Shown here: positions 1 through 10,116 of the stretch, in pieces
How the letters are laid out: the number at the start of each line of letters is the position of its first letter
Position numbering within the stretch: the stretch's first letter is position 1
Assembly (NCBI RefSeq): GCF_000685355.1
Contig: NZ_JHET01000007.1
Coordinates: 62,001-126,000 of the forward strand
Direction of reading: 5' to 3'
From: Microbacterium sp. CH12i
GTDB taxonomy: Bacteria; Actinomycetota; Actinomycetes; Actinomycetales; Microbacteriaceae
DNA length: 64,000 nucleotides
Translations under genes and position numbers: made by a program
The notes under the pieces: model-generated
Told to the model about the DNA's origin: nothing
Databases searched by the model: none
The model's input: only the letters and a program-made list of their open reading frames with translations

Positions 1-542
1 ACGTGTTCGATCCTCTGCAGGCCGCGCCAGATGCGAGGCGCCTCATCGGCGTGCACCTGACTGCGGAAGAAGGCGTAATTGTCGTCGAAGCGTGACTCGC
101 GGTCGGCATCCTCACGACGGTCGAGCACGACCGATTCGTAGAGCTCTGCCCAGGCCTGGTGAGGGCGCAGCTTGGTCCTTGATGCGTCATCCGCACGCAC
201 GAGTACGCGCTCGAGTTCCGCCGCCATCGCGGGGTTGCTGTCGCGAACGGTGTGATGGAGAGCTGCGACCAGCAACATCAGCGTGGTGATGCGCTGCTGG
301 CCGTCGATGAGGATCAGATCTGTTTCTGATGCATCCTGCGCGCTCAGAATCGACCCGATGAAGTGGCGGTGGGTGTCGGTCTCGTCGGCAACAGCCCGTA
401 CGTCGGAGAGCAGACGTTCGCACCCGCCGATATCCCAGCGATATTGACGCTGGTAAACCGGAACGACAATCGTCGTGTCCGGCGCGGAAAGCCACTCAAT
501 CGTGTTGACGGCGGTCGCTTCGACATTGGTGGCCGTTGCCAT
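1..542 (-). CDS. DUF262 domain protein (GmrSD-like), 3' part off window
   Basis: The minus-strand frame opens at an ATG at 542 behind a GAGGAGC ribosome site and is still open at base 1, so about 180 N-terminal residues are present. They carry the DUF262 signature: YQRQYRW (about residues 30-36), FIGSI (61-65) and DGQQR (80-84), the ParB/sulfiredoxin-like nucleotide-handling motif. Family members include GmrS-type modification-dependent restriction enzymes and many uncharacterised defence-linked proteins. The C-terminal half, which decides whether a DUF1524 HNH nuclease follows, lies outside the window, so a role in restriction is only a family-level possibility. Confidence 0.85.
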   Translation of the reverse strand, partial: MATATNVEATAVNTIEWLSAPDTTIVVPVYQRQYRWDIGGCERLLSDVRAVADETDTHRHFIGSILSAQDASETDLILIDGQQRITTLMLLVAALHHTVRDSNPAMAAELERVLVRADDASRTKLRPHQAWAELYESVVLDRREDADRESRFDDNYAFFRSQVHADEAPRIWRGLQRIEH

Positions 543-717
543 GGTCTCGCTCTTGCTCCTCACGATGGCGAAATTCTGCGCTCCGCCGTCATCGAGTCTA
601 ATGGGGATCGATTCTTCCTCGACGTGTCCTGTGGAGTGTGGATTACTCGCTGTTAGGGTTGCCTTATCAGGCTTGTTAAAACGTGCTGGCCCCCGATGAA
701 AGGACATGACCTAGATC

Positions 718-1491
718 ATGGGATACATCAAATCCGCTGCTCTCGAGGAAACGGGCTTCGTCGTCCTCGACAGCTACAAGCAGGAACTCGATCCAAAAGA
801 GTGGCTCGATATCGAGTACAACGACTGGAAGTCGTCGGGCGACACCCGCTTCGCCCCACTCGCCAGCGCCTTCGGCGACATCGAGTGCAACGGCTTCTGG
901 AACCACAAGCCACCGCGCACTGACAAGGACGGCGTCTGGATCGAGTCGCAGGTTGCCAAGGCTCCGAATCTGGCGCGTCGCGCGCAGGAGCCTGGCGCGA
1001 ACGTTGGCCGCTGCCGTGTCATCGAGTTGCAGCCGACTCCCTATGGCGAGTGCCTCTACAACCTGCACCAGGACGACAACAACCGTCTGAACCCCGACGG
1101 CACTGGCTGGGTTGTGCGTGGGTTCTTCAACCTGACGGATGACAAGGACAGTTACTTCGTGCTGCGCGAGAACCGCACCGACCCGAGCATTGAGTACCGC
1201 ATTGCCCTCCCGGCTGGCGCGCAACTTATCGTCGACACTCAGCGTCTGTGGCACGCAGCCACCCACAACGGTGACGAGCCCCGCTACAACTTGATCACGT
1301 CGTGGACCTCGGGCCCCGAGCTGGACGCGTACATCGAGAAGTACCACGGCACTAATGATGTGACCAACTACGAGGTCGCTCAGGATGTCCTCGAGGCCGG
1401 CTACGCAGAGCAGGCCCGCAAGGATGCCGCTCGTGCGGCGTATTACGCAGCCAAGGGCCAGCAGGTCAAGCAGGCGATGAGCGAGGCCTAA
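718..1491 (+). CDS. 2OG-Fe(II) oxygenase-like conserved protein
   Basis: 257 residues, no signal peptide or membrane segment. The centre holds an HxD pair (H117, D119), then a distal His in RLWHAATH (H179) and an Arg ten residues on (R189). This is the spacing of a 2-oxoglutarate/Fe(II) dioxygenase double-stranded beta-helix, with the Arg as the usual 2OG-binding residue. The substrate cannot be told. An upstream in-frame ATG at 706 is closed at once by a stop, so the ATG at 718 with AAAGGA 12 bases upstream is the start. The C-terminus is Ala/Lys-rich and probably helical. It is followed by a strong terminator and stands alone as a single-gene unit. Confidence 0.6.
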   Translation: MGYIKSAALEETGFVVLDSYKQELDPKEWLDIEYNDWKSSGDTRFAPLASAFGDIECNGFWNHKPPRTDKDGVWIESQVAKAPNLARRAQEPGANVGRCRVIELQPTPYGECLYNLHQDDNNRLNPDGTGWVVRGFFNLTDDKDSYFVLRENRTDPSIEYRIALPAGAQLIVDTQRLWHAATHNGDEPRYNLITSWTSGPELDAYIEKYHGTNDVTNYEVAQDVLEAGYAEQARKDAARAAYYAAKGQQVKQAMSEA

Positions 1492-1505
1492 GACTCGTTC
1501 CGCAC

Positions 1506-1539
1506 AAGAATGCCCCGGTCAGCAGGCCGGGGCATTCTT
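1506..1539 (+). terminator. Rho-independent terminator
   Basis: Perfect 13-bp inverted repeat (1506-1518 with 1527-1539) with an 8-base loop and a T-containing tail, 15 bases after the stop of the oxygenase-like gene. The A/T-rich outer stem makes it plausible in both directions. Confidence 0.85.
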
Positions 1540-1663
1540 CGTCTGAATCACACGCTTGTGATTTCCTCCGGAGTGAGCGATAATCGCCCTATAACCGCAT
1601 ATTGTTGCCACGCTTCGTGGATTAGGTCGTTGGGGAAGACGCACCTGAAGAAACGGAGAGATC

Positions 1664-2167
1664 ATGGCGACGGCTTACGCTCGCGGAGTGGTGTACATCC
1701 ACTCTGCCCCACGCGCGCTCTGCCCGCACCTCGAATGGGCGGTGGGACGCGCTATTGGTCGCGCCGTGAACTTCGACTGGAGCGACCAGCCCGTGCTCGA
1801 AGGTTCCCGCCGGGCCGAGTTCTTCTGGGACGGCCCGATCGGCACCGGTGCAGCGCTTGCGACGTCGATCCGCGGGTGGGAGCACCTGCGCTTCGAGGTG
1901 ACGGAAGATCCAACCCCCCGCAGTGACGGTGGTCGCTGGCTGCACACTCCCGACCTCGGCATCCACTATGCGCAGACCGATGCCGCCGGCAATATCGTCA
2001 TCGGTGAGGATCGCATCCGCTACGCGATGGAGATCGCGGCCGGCAGCGCGATCGAACTGCAGCGCGAACTTGATGTCGCGCTCGGATCCGCATGGGACGA
2101 AGAGCTGGAGAGCTTCCGCCACGCCAGTGACGACGCGAGTGTCGTCTGGCTGCACAAGGTCGGATAA
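1664..2167 (+). CDS. DUF3145 family protein
   Basis: 167 residues, the usual length of this actinobacterial family of unknown function. The N-terminus (ARGVVYIHSAPRALCPHLEW), the central FDWSDQP and RAEFFW blocks and the C-terminal VVWLHKVG match my recollection of DUF3145 proteins encoded near fatty acid synthesis genes in Microbacteriaceae. CGGAGAG four bases before the ATG is the ribosome site. It converges on fabF with about 90 bases between. No catalytic motif is visible and no function is assigned. Confidence 0.8.
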   Translation: MATAYARGVVYIHSAPRALCPHLEWAVGRAIGRAVNFDWSDQPVLEGSRRAEFFWDGPIGTGAALATSIRGWEHLRFEVTEDPTPRSDGGRWLHTPDLGIHYAQTDAAGNIVIGEDRIRYAMEIAAGSAIELQRELDVALGSAWDEELESFRHASDDASVVWLHKVG

Positions 2168-2258
2168 AGCCTGGGTCGGGAGGCGTCAGTATCGGATGCC
2201 GGTGACTAATCCCGGACGCTGAGAACGCGAATCCCGACCCGAGTAACGAAGCGAAGGA

Positions 2259-3493
2259 TCAGTCGTCGTAGCACGCGAATGCTGCGACGGCGTTGTGGCC
2301 GCCGAAGCCGAACGAGTTGCTGATGGCGAGCTGTGGCCCGTCGCCAAGCGGCTGCGGGTCGCCGGACACGTGCAGCGGGATCTCGGGGTCCTGGGTCGTG
2401 ATGTTGATCGTCGGGGGAGCGACGCGGTCGCGGATCGCGAGAACAGTGAAGATCGCTTCGAGGGCACCCGTGCCGCCGAGCAGATGACCGGTGGAAGCTT
2501 TGGTCGCAGACACCGGCACATCGTGCACGCGGTCTCCGAGGACACTCTTCAGCGCGATGTACTCGTTCGGATCGCCGACGGGCGTGGACGTCGCATGCGC
2601 GTTGATGTGAGTGATCTCATCAGGCGTGCGCCCCGCGGCCTCGAGCGTCAGCTTCACAGCGCGAGCTGCACCCTCTGGGGCGTTCGCGGTGATGTGATAG
2701 CGTCCGCGGTGACGCCACCGCCGACAACTTCGGCGTAGATCTTGGCGCCACGTGCCTTGGCGTGCTCTTCGGTCTCAAGGATAAGGACTGCTGCGCCCTC
2801 ACCCATGACGAATCCGTCGCGGTCTGCCGAGTACGGGCGAGAGGCGGTAGCAGGATCGTCGTTGCGGCGAGAAAGCGCCTGCATCGACGCAAACGAGGCG
2901 ATCGTGATCGGGTGGATTGCTGATTCGGTGCCACCGGCGATCACGACATCAGCGAGACCTGCTTGCAGGTGCTCGTAGGCGTTGACGAGCGACTCTGTGC
3001 TGGACGCGCATGCTGAAGCGACGGTGCGGGCGAACGCGCGCGCCGTGAAATGAAGGGAAAGGTTGCCGGCGGCCGAGTTCGGCATGAGCATCGGCACCGT
3101 CATCGGCATGACGCGCCTTGGTCCCTTCTCGCGCAGGGTGTCCCAAGCATCCAAGAGAGTCCAGACACCGCCGATGCCAGTGGCAAAATCGACGCCGAGT
3201 CGCTCGGGGTCAACATCGGGGGAGCCCGCATCTGCCCAGGCCTCCATCGCCGCGATCAACGCGAACTGCGAAGACGGGTCAAGTCGCTTGGCGACGGGAC
3301 GCGCGAGAACTTCTTCCGGACGCACGATCGCTTCTGCGGCAAACGTCACCGGGAGCTCGAGTTCAGCAACCCACTCGTGTTCGAGAGAGCGTCCACCGGA
3401 CATTCCGGCCAGCAGGTTGGTCCAGTTTTCCGGTGCCGTTCCGCCGATGGCGGAGGTGGCACCAATACCGGTGACGACGATGCGCTTGGTCAT
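2259..3493 (-). CDS. fabF: Beta-ketoacyl-ACP synthase II, frameshifted as read
   Basis: FabF elongates acyl-ACP by condensing it with malonyl-ACP in the cytosol. The frame from the ATG at 3493 carries the thiolase-fold N-half with the nucleophile Cys in ACASS. It then runs out of frame near 2700, and the next frame continues with NAHATSTPVGD, KASTGH and the C-terminal NSFGFGGHN, giving both active-site His and the Lys. Restoring one base near 2700 (GCTATCAC to GCTTATCAC) gives 411 residues, normal for FabF. Last gene of the fabD-fabH-acpP-fabF operon. Because the gene is normally needed for growth and similar one-base losses recur through the window, I take this as a sequencing indel and not a true pseudogene. 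Confidence 0.9.
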
Positions 3494-3599
3494 GAATGTG
3501 GTTCCTTGTTCAGCGGGAGACGAACGAGAGTCGAACGGGTTGCCGGAAGATGGAGGATGCCACACGCCGCGCACAGCGGCGGTGGCATCCCTCAGGGTG

Positions 3600-3848
3600 T
3601 TACGCCTGGCCTGCGACGATGAAGCTGACAGCGTCGCCGACAGTCTTGAGGTTCTTGACCTCGTCGTCGGGGATCGTGACGCCGAACTTCTCCTCCGCGT
3701 TGACGACGATCGTCATCATCGAGATGGAGTCGATGTCGAGGTCATCGGTGAACGACTTCTCAAGCGCCACCTCAGAGCCGTCAATGCCGGTCTCGTCAGT
3801 GATGAGCTCGGCGAGGCCGGCGAGGACCTCATCGTTGGTGAAAGCCAT
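3600..3848 (-). CDS. acpP: Acyl carrier protein
   Basis: 82-residue acidic four-helix carrier protein that shuttles acyl chains as thioesters on 4'-phosphopantetheine. The attachment serine is S41 in DLDIDSISMM (DSI in place of the commoner DSL). The ATG at 3848 follows a good AAGAGGAA site; a longer frame extends upstream into the spacer but has no family similarity. It lies between fabH (about 67-base gap) and fabF (about 106-base gap) in the fatty acid synthase operon. Confidence 0.95.
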   Translation of the reverse strand: MAFTNDEVLAGLAELITDETGIDGSEVALEKSFTDDLDIDSISMMTIVVNAEEKFGVTIPDDEVKNLKTVGDAVSFIVAGQA

Positions 3849-3915
3849 GTGTCTTCCTCTTTCTTGCGGGTTGTTTTCGGAACCGTGGAACAGTCTAGAG
3901 AACGCGGGCGCGTTC

Positions 3916-4920
3916 TCAGGGGAGCACGACGACTTGAGCCGCGAACACGAGGCCAGCGCCGAAGCCGATCTGGAGTGCCAGCCCACCTGATAGCTCGGGG
4001 TGTTCGGCCATCAAACGGTGGCTGGCGAGCGGGATAGATGCGGCCGACGTGTTGCCGGTCGTCTCAATGTCGCGCGCGATAACGGTGGACTCTGGCAGCT
4101 TCAGCTGTTTCGCGAACTCGTCGATGATGCGCATGTTGGCCTGATGCGGGATGAACGCGGCGAGATCAGATGCCTCGATACCAGCGACCTCGAGCGCTTG
4201 ACGTGCGACCTTGGCCATTTCCCAGACCGCCCAGCGGAACACGGTCGGCCCCTCCTGGCGAAGGGTGGGCCAAGGCACATTGCCTTCACCGTCGCGGAAT
4301 TCGGTCAGCGTATAGTTCATGCCGACCGCGTCGCGCGGGAGCCGTCCGAGCCCCAGACGCGGGAGCAATGCCGGGGGTGTCGCTCGGGCCGATAAGGGCG
4401 CGCCCGCACCGTCACCGAGCAGGAACGAAATGCTGCGATCGGCAGGGTCGACGACATCTGACAGCTTTTCGGTGCCGATCACCAGCGCGTAGTGTGCGGC
4501 GCCCGTCCGGATGAGGGCATCAGCCTGAGCGATCGCGTAGGCATATCCGGCGCAGGCCGCGTTGACGTCGTACGCGGCTGCAGGGTTCGCGCCGACGCGG
4601 TCGGCGACGATTGCGGAGACGGACGGGCTCTGCTTCGGGTTGCTGATCGTCGCGACGATGACAAGGTCGACGTCGGATGCCGCGACCCCTGAACTCTCGA
4701 TCGCTTCGGCGGCCGCAATGCTCGCGAGGTCGATGGCGTCGGTTTCCTTCAGCGCCCTCGCGCGGGTGATGATGCCAGTGCGCTGGCGGATCCACTCGTC
4801 GCTGGAGTCGATCGGACCGATCAGGTCCTCATTCGGAACCGCGTTCTCACCGCGTGCCGCCCCGTAGGCGTAGATGCGGGTGAATGCGGGGCCGGTCGCC
4901 TGCTTCAGTGTGGGGGTCAT
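3916..4920 (-). CDS. fabH: Beta-ketoacyl-ACP synthase III
   Basis: 334 residues. FabH starts fatty acid synthesis by condensing an acyl-CoA primer with malonyl-ACP. The triad is visible: C123 in NAACAGY, His in PHQANMRI and Asn in GNTSAAS. Its start overlaps the fabD stop by four bases (ATGA), so the two are translationally coupled. Odd: residues about 174-196 do not look like FabH, but shifting frame recovers the usual GPSDTPGIAPA and VWGSDGSR blocks. Three separate missing bases (near 4332, 4358 and 4399, each CC read as C) would explain this, and their sum keeps the ends in frame. Confidence 0.92.
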   Translation of the reverse strand: MTPTLKQATGPAFTRIYAYGAARGENAVPNEDLIGPIDSSDEWIRQRTGIITRARALKETDAIDLASIAAAEAIESSGVAASDVDLVIVATISNPKQSPSVSAIVADRVGANPAAAYDVNAACAGYAYAIAQADALIRTGAAHYALVIGTEKLSDVVDPADRSISFLLGDGAGAPLSARATPPALLPRLGLGRLPRDAVGMNYTLTEFRDGEGNVPWPTLRQEGPTVFRWAVWEMAKVARQALEVAGIEASDLAAFIPHQANMRIIDEFAKQLKLPESTVIARDIETTGNTSAASIPLASHRLMAEHPELSGGLALQIGFGAGLVFAAQVVVLP

Positions 4921-5836
4921 GCGGCTGCTCCGTTCAGCAGCTCAGCCGCTGCATCGAGGTCTTCAGGGGTTTTGACGGCGACTGTCGGCGTGCCGCGCAG
5001 TCCGCGCTTGGCGAGGCCGGTGAGGGCTCCCGCCGGTGCGAGTTCAATGAGGCCGGTGATGCCGTTGTCGGCAAACGACGTCATGCAGAGGTCCCACCGA
5101 ACGGGGGAGGACACCTGGTTGACGATGAAGTCGAGCGCATCGGCGCCCGAGGTCACAACCGAACCATCTTTGTTTGTCCACAGCGTGATGCTGGGGTCGT
5201 TCGGCGTGATCTCGGCGACGGCGGCGCGCAACGCGTCGACTGCCTCGGACATATACGACGTGTGGAAAGCACCAGCGACCTGCAGCGGGATGACCCGGGT
5301 GCCTTTAAGGGGCTCCTCAGCGAGCGTGGCGAGCGCAGGCAGAGCGCCTGCGACAACGATCTGACCGCCGCCGTTGTAGTTCGCCGGGGACAGCCCCAGT
5401 TCGCCGAGGCGCTCGAGAACGGGTGCCTCATCGCCGCCGATGACCGCGCTCATACCGGTCGGAGTTTGCGCTGCGGCATCCGCCATCGCCCGCCCGCGGA
5501 TTCCTACGAGGCGCATGGTCTCTTGATCCGAAATCACGCCGGCACCGACGAGCGCAGCGAGTTCGCCCACCGAGTGGCCGGCAAGCCCGTCCGGAGCGCG
5601 TCCGGCTCGCTGATTGAGTGCCTTGGCGGCGATCAATGATGCGGCAACGATGAGCGGCTGCGCGATGCGCGTGTCGCGGATCGTGTCGGCGTCGGACTCG
5701 GTGCCATGCAGGACGAGGTCGACCTCCGCAGCCTCAGAGTAAACGGCGAGGGCATCGGCTACGCCATCCAGCTCTAGCATGGGGAGAGGAAACCGGGGGT
5801 CTGTGAGCCCTGTCCAGGGCAAGCGACGACAATCAC
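4917..5836 (-). CDS. fabD: Malonyl-CoA:ACP transacylase, frameshifted as read
   Basis: FabD loads malonyl groups onto ACP. The catalytic Ser is in LAGHSVGELAAL and the partner His in GAFHTSYM. The open frame as read starts late, at a meaningless MPWTGLTD N-terminus. The real N-terminus (VIVVACPGQGSQTPGFLSP, oxyanion-hole motif GQGSQ) is in another frame from a GTG at 5836. Adding one C near 5778 (CCATGG for CATGG) joins them into 306 residues, the normal size. First gene of the fab operon, coupled to fabH. Confidence 0.9.
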
Positions 5837-5931
5837 CTACTTAGTCTGCCAACGATCTCGCCGGAACGGTGGATGAACCCTCACAACATTCCGAGATTCC
5901 CTTGTGTGTGGCGTACAGAGGCGGATCAAGG

Positions 5932-7149
5932 TCAGCGTGCGCGGCGGTTCGCCGGCCGACGTCGAACCGACTCCGTGGTTCCGATCGAACCCAGGATCAG
6001 TGCCGTCTGCAGAATCAGTGCCTCACGAGGCCCGGTGGCGTCCCAGCCGATGACCTCGCTCACACGCTTGAGGCGATATCGCACGGTGTTCGGATGCACG
6101 AACAGCTCCCGCGCGGTCGCCTCGAGCGAACGGCCGTTGTCGAGATAGCTCCACAGCGTCGTAACGAGATCTGTGGAGTGCGCCTGCAGCGGCCGATAGA
6201 TGCGCTCGATGAGCGTCTGCTTAGCCAGCGGGTCGCCGGCGAGGGCGCGCTCTGGCAACAGATCATCGGCCTCTACGGGACGCGGGGCTGTGCGCCAGGC
6301 GCGCGCAACTGCGAAGCCTGCGAGGGCCGCGCGGGCGCTTTGCCCGGCATCGACGAGAGCGGCAACCGGGGGACCGAGTACGACATAACCGACACCGAAA
6401 GAGGGCTCGAGTCGTGTGGCGATTTCTTCGAACGCGAGGTCATCGTCTTCTTCTTCACGTCCGGCGACACGCGCGCGGCCGAGCACGAGGACGAGTCGCG
6501 ATCCCTGCACGCCGATGAGTACGTCAACGGCCAGCTTTCGTGCTGTACGACGGACATGGTCGACGTCGAACTGCGGGGGTGTGGTTCCCACGAGCACGCA
6601 GACTTCTCCATGACCGTGCCAGCCGAGGGCTGCGATGCGGCTGGGCAGTTCTTCGTCAGCCTCGCCCGTGAGAATGGAGTCGACGACCAGCGCTTCGAGA
6701 CGAGCGTCCCAGAGACCGCGTGCCTCGGCGGCACGCGCGTACACATCGGCCGCGGCGAACGCGACGTCACGTGAGTACAGCAGGATCGCTTCACGCAGCA
6801 TTTCGCCCTTGCCGGCGATGCGTTCTTCGGTGATCTCAACGGTGACGCGGATCAGCTGCAGCGTCTGAGTGAGGCTGACGCTGCGCAACAGTTCGCGCGG
6901 AGCGGCGGCGAAGATATCTGCCGCGATCCACGGGGTCGACGTCGGATCATCAAACCACTGGATGAACGACGTGATGCCCGCCTGTGCCACCAACCCGACA
7001 GCTGAACGTCGGGCCGGTGGCATATCGGCGTACCAGGGAAGGGTGTCTTCGAGACGCTGAATCGTCGCGGTCGCAAGGTCACCCGAGATGCGGCGCAACC
7101 ATGTGAGCGTCGCTGGCTTGTCCAGTGACGCGGGAGAAGAGCCGGTCAC
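5932..7149 (-). CDS. fasR: PucR-type regulator, FasR-like
   Basis: 405 residues. The C-terminus is a PucR HTH_30 domain (SLEATARELFVHPNTVRYRLKR, last 80 residues), the middle is a GGDEF-like/CdaR fold and the N-terminal third is helical. Position directly upstream of fabD on the same strand is that of Streptomyces coelicolor fasR, whose product activates the fabD-fabH-acpP-fabF operon. The same job is inferred here from synteny. The 95-base gap 5837-5931 would hold the operon promoter and FasR site; I see no clear palindrome there. Confidence 0.75.
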   Translation of the reverse strand: MTGSSPASLDKPATLTWLRRISGDLATATIQRLEDTLPWYADMPPARRSAVGLVAQAGITSFIQWFDDPTSTPWIAADIFAAAPRELLRSVSLTQTLQLIRVTVEITEERIAGKGEMLREAILLYSRDVAFAAADVYARAAEARGLWDARLEALVVDSILTGEADEELPSRIAALGWHGHGEVCVLVGTTPPQFDVDHVRRTARKLAVDVLIGVQGSRLVLVLGRARVAGREEEDDDLAFEEIATRLEPSFGVGYVVLGPPVAALVDAGQSARAALAGFAVARAWRTAPRPVEADDLLPERALAGDPLAKQTLIERIYRPLQAHSTDLVTTLWSYLDNGRSLEATARELFVHPNTVRYRLKRVSEVIGWDATGPREALILQTALILGSIGTTESVRRRPANRRAR

Positions 7150-7156
7150 GTGTGGC

Positions 7157-9887
7157 TCAGCTCTCGCCGCCGGCGTTTCCGCTCGCGCCAGCGTTCACGT
7201 TGTGGAGGTCATACTTCGCGATCGCCTGCGCGATGACAGAACGATCGAGCTGGCCTTTGTTAGCGAGCCCCTGAAGTGCGCGAACCACCATCGACGGTCC
7301 GTCGATCTTGAAGAAGCGACGTGCCGCCGCGCGAGTGTCTGCGAAACCGAATCCATCAGCACCGAGCGTGTAATACTCACCCGGAACCCACTGACGAATC
7401 TGGTCCTGCACCGCGTGCATGAAGTCGCTCGTTGCGACGAACGGTCCTTCAGCATGCTGCAGCTTCTGCGTGACGTACGCAACCTGCGGCTCTTCCTCAG
7501 GGTGCAGGAAGTTGTGCTCGTCTGCCGAGAGACCGTCGCGGCGAAGCTCAGTCCAGCTGGTGACAGACCAGACGTCGGCGACAACGCCCCAGTCCTGCTT
7601 CAGCAGTTCCTGCGCTTCGAGCGCCCACGGCACGCCGACACCCGAGGCGAGCAGCTGCACGCGGGGGCCCTCGCCTTCACCCTCGGCGATGCGGTGAAGA
7701 CCCTTGCGGATGCCCTCGACGTCGACGTTCTCAGGCTCAGCGGGCTGCTTGAACGGCTCGTTGTAGACCGTCAAGTAGTACATGACGTTCGGGTCGGGGT
7801 GCGTCCCGCCGTACATGCGCTCGACGCCGTCTTGCACGATGTGCGCGACCTCATACCCGTATGCCGGGTCGTAGGTGACGGTGGCAGGGTTGGTCGACGC
7901 CAGCAGTGGCGAGTGACCGTCGGCGTGCTGCGTGCCTTCACCGGTCAGCGTGGTGCGTCCGGCTGTTGCACCGATCACGAAGCCACGTGCCATTTGGTCA
8001 GCGGCAGCCCAGAAGGCGTCGCCGGTGCGCTGGTAACCGAACATCGAGTAGAAGATGTAGATCGGGATCAGCGGCTCGCCGTGAGTCGAATACGAGGTGG
8101 CTGTCGCGGTGAACGCCGCGGTGGCGCCCGCCTCGTTGATGCCGACGTGCATGATCTGGCCCTGCGGGCTCTCCTTGTATGCCAGGAGCAGCTCGCGGTC
8201 AACGGCAGTGTAGTTCTGCCCGTTCGGGTTGTAGATCTTCGCCGTCGGGAAGTAGGCGTCCATGCCGAAGGTACGAGCCTCGTCAGGGATGATCGGCACG
8301 ATGCGGTTGCCGAAGCCCTTGACCCGCATGAGGTCCTTGAGCATGCGGACGAACGCCATCGTCGTGGCGACCTCCTGGTTGCCAGAACCCTTCTTCGGGA
8401 AGGCGTAGTCCTTCTCTTCAGGAAGTGTCAGCCCCACGTGAGTGGTGCGACGCTCTGGCAGGAATCCACCGAGGTCGTGCCGGCGATCCAGCATGTACTT
8501 GATCGTCTCGTCCTCGGCACCCGGGTGGTAGTACGGCGGGCGGTACGGGTCGGCTTCGAGCTGAGCATCCGTGATCGGAATCTGCATGGTGTCGCGGAAC
8601 AACTTGAGGTCGTCGAGCGTCATCTTCTTCATCTGGTGCGTTGCGTTACGCCCCTCGAAGTGCGGACCCAGGCCGTAGCCCTTGACCGTCTTCGCAAGGA
8701 TGACGGTCGGCTGACCCTTGTGCTCCATCGCTGCCTTGTAGGCGGCGTACACCTTGCGGTAGTCGTGGCCGCCACGGCGCAGCTTCCAGATCTGGTCGTC
8801 GGTGTAGTCCTTGACCAGTGCGGCGGTGCGCTCATCGCGGCCGAAGAAGTGCTCGCGGACGAATGCGCCGTTCTCGGCCTTGTAGGTCTGGTAGTCACCA
8901 TCGGGGGTGACGTTCATCAGGTTCAGCAGCGCGCCATCGGTGTCGCGGGCAAGCAGGTCATCCCACTCGCGGCCCCAGACAACCTTGATGACGTTCCAGC
9001 CGGCGCCGCGGAAATACGACTCCAGCTCCTGGATGATCTTTCCGTTGCCACGCACAGGGCCGTCGAGGCGCTGGAGGTTGCAGTTGATCACGAAGGTCAG
9101 GTTGTCGAGACCCTCGTTGGCTGCGACCTGCAGCTGACCGCGAGATTCGACCTCGTCCATTTCGCCGTCACCGAGGAAGGCCCAGACGTGCGAGTCGGCG
9201 ACGTTCTTGATGCCGCGGTTCTCGAGGTACTTGTTCGTCATCGCCTGGTAGATCGCGTTGATCGGGCCCAGACCCATCGACACGGTCGGGAACTGCCAGA
9301 ACTCCGGCATCATGCGCGGGTGCGGATAGGACGGGATGCCGTTGGGGGCGCCGGACTTCTCCTGGCGGAATGCGTCCAGCTGGTCTTCGCTCAACCGGCC
9401 TTCGAGGAAGCTGCGGGCGTACATACCGGGGGGAGGCGTGCCCCTGGTAGAAGATCTGATCGCCACCAGAGGCAGCGTCATCCTGACCTCGGAAGAAGTG
9501 GTTGTGACCAACCTCGTAGAGCGACGCGGCAGACGCGTACGTCGAGATGTGGCCCCCGACGCCGATGCCGGGCCGCTGTGCACGGTGCACGGTGATGGCA
9601 GCGTTCCAACGGATCCAGTGGCGATAACGTCGCTCGAGCTCTTCGTCGCCGGGGAAGGCCGGCTCGTTCTCGGATGCGATGGTGTTGATGTAGTCCGTCG
9701 TCGGGACCATCGGCACGTTGAGGTGCAGCTCTTTGGAACGCTTGAGCATGCTGAGCATGATCTCGCGCCCTCGGCCTGGGCCCTTGGCGTCAACGACGCC
9801 GTCAAGCGACTCCTGCCACTCACCGGTCTCTTCCGGATCGCTGTCAAGGGGGCCTTGGGAGTACGGATCCTGGTCGTGAACGGTCAC
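7157..9887 (-). CDS. aceE: Pyruvate dehydrogenase E1 (homodimeric), frameshifted as read
   Basis: Thiamine-diphosphate-dependent E1 of the pyruvate dehydrogenase complex, making acetyl-CoA. The GTG start at 9887 (AAAGG site) opens with residues such as [16 protein letters not shown] and [17 protein letters not shown]. The frame breaks in a run of six G (9428-9433, plus strand). Taking five instead of six continues into [14 protein letters not shown], the ThDP-binding [10 protein letters not shown] and the transketolase-like C-half, for 909 residues in all, typical of actinobacterial AceE. It lies next to fab genes that use its product. The break is best read as a homopolymer over-call. Confidence 0.92.
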
Positions 9888-10040
9888 GTGGAGCCTTTCG
9901 TCAAGCTGGCAGGTTGTGCCAAGGAAACGGGAAGCGACGCGGGGAGCCTTGTTGGCTCGGCACAACGCGCGCCATATTCAGCCTAGCCCTGTTCAACGTG
10001 TGCGTCGCGCATCCAGACACTGGATAGAATGGAGTCACCA

Positions 10041-10116
10041 GGGCCTGTAGCTCAGCTGGTAGAGCGCCACGTTTACACCGTGGATGTCGTCGGTTCGATC
10101 CCGGCCGGGCCCACCA
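10041..10116 (+). tRNA. tRNA-Val (anticodon UAC)
   Basis: Cloverleaf readable by eye: acceptor GGGCCTG pairing with CGGGCCC, D-arm CTCAGCTGGTAGAG, anticodon stem CCACG/CGTGG around loop TTTACAC (anticodon TAC, reading GUA), T-arm GGTTCGATCCC, discriminator A and encoded CCA. Bases from 10,076 on are the prophage attachment core, so the 3' half is phage-supplied. The final CA (10115-10116) lies beyond the core and so comes from the phage; the displaced host copy at 50,945 reads CCCAC then TTT, with no CCA. TAGAAT at 10025-10030 is a plausible -10. Confidence 0.97.

Noticed and set aside
7088..9595. Long rightward open frame of 835 codons
   Set aside because: It is the antisense of aceE. Its composition is Val/Arg/Asp-rich from high-GC codon bias and it has no family motifs.
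2259..9887. Loss of fatty acid synthesis and pyruvate dehydrogenase by pseudogenisation
   Set aside because: The breaks are single bases in runs, all domains are otherwise intact, and the genes are normally essential or central, so sequencing error is the simpler explanation.
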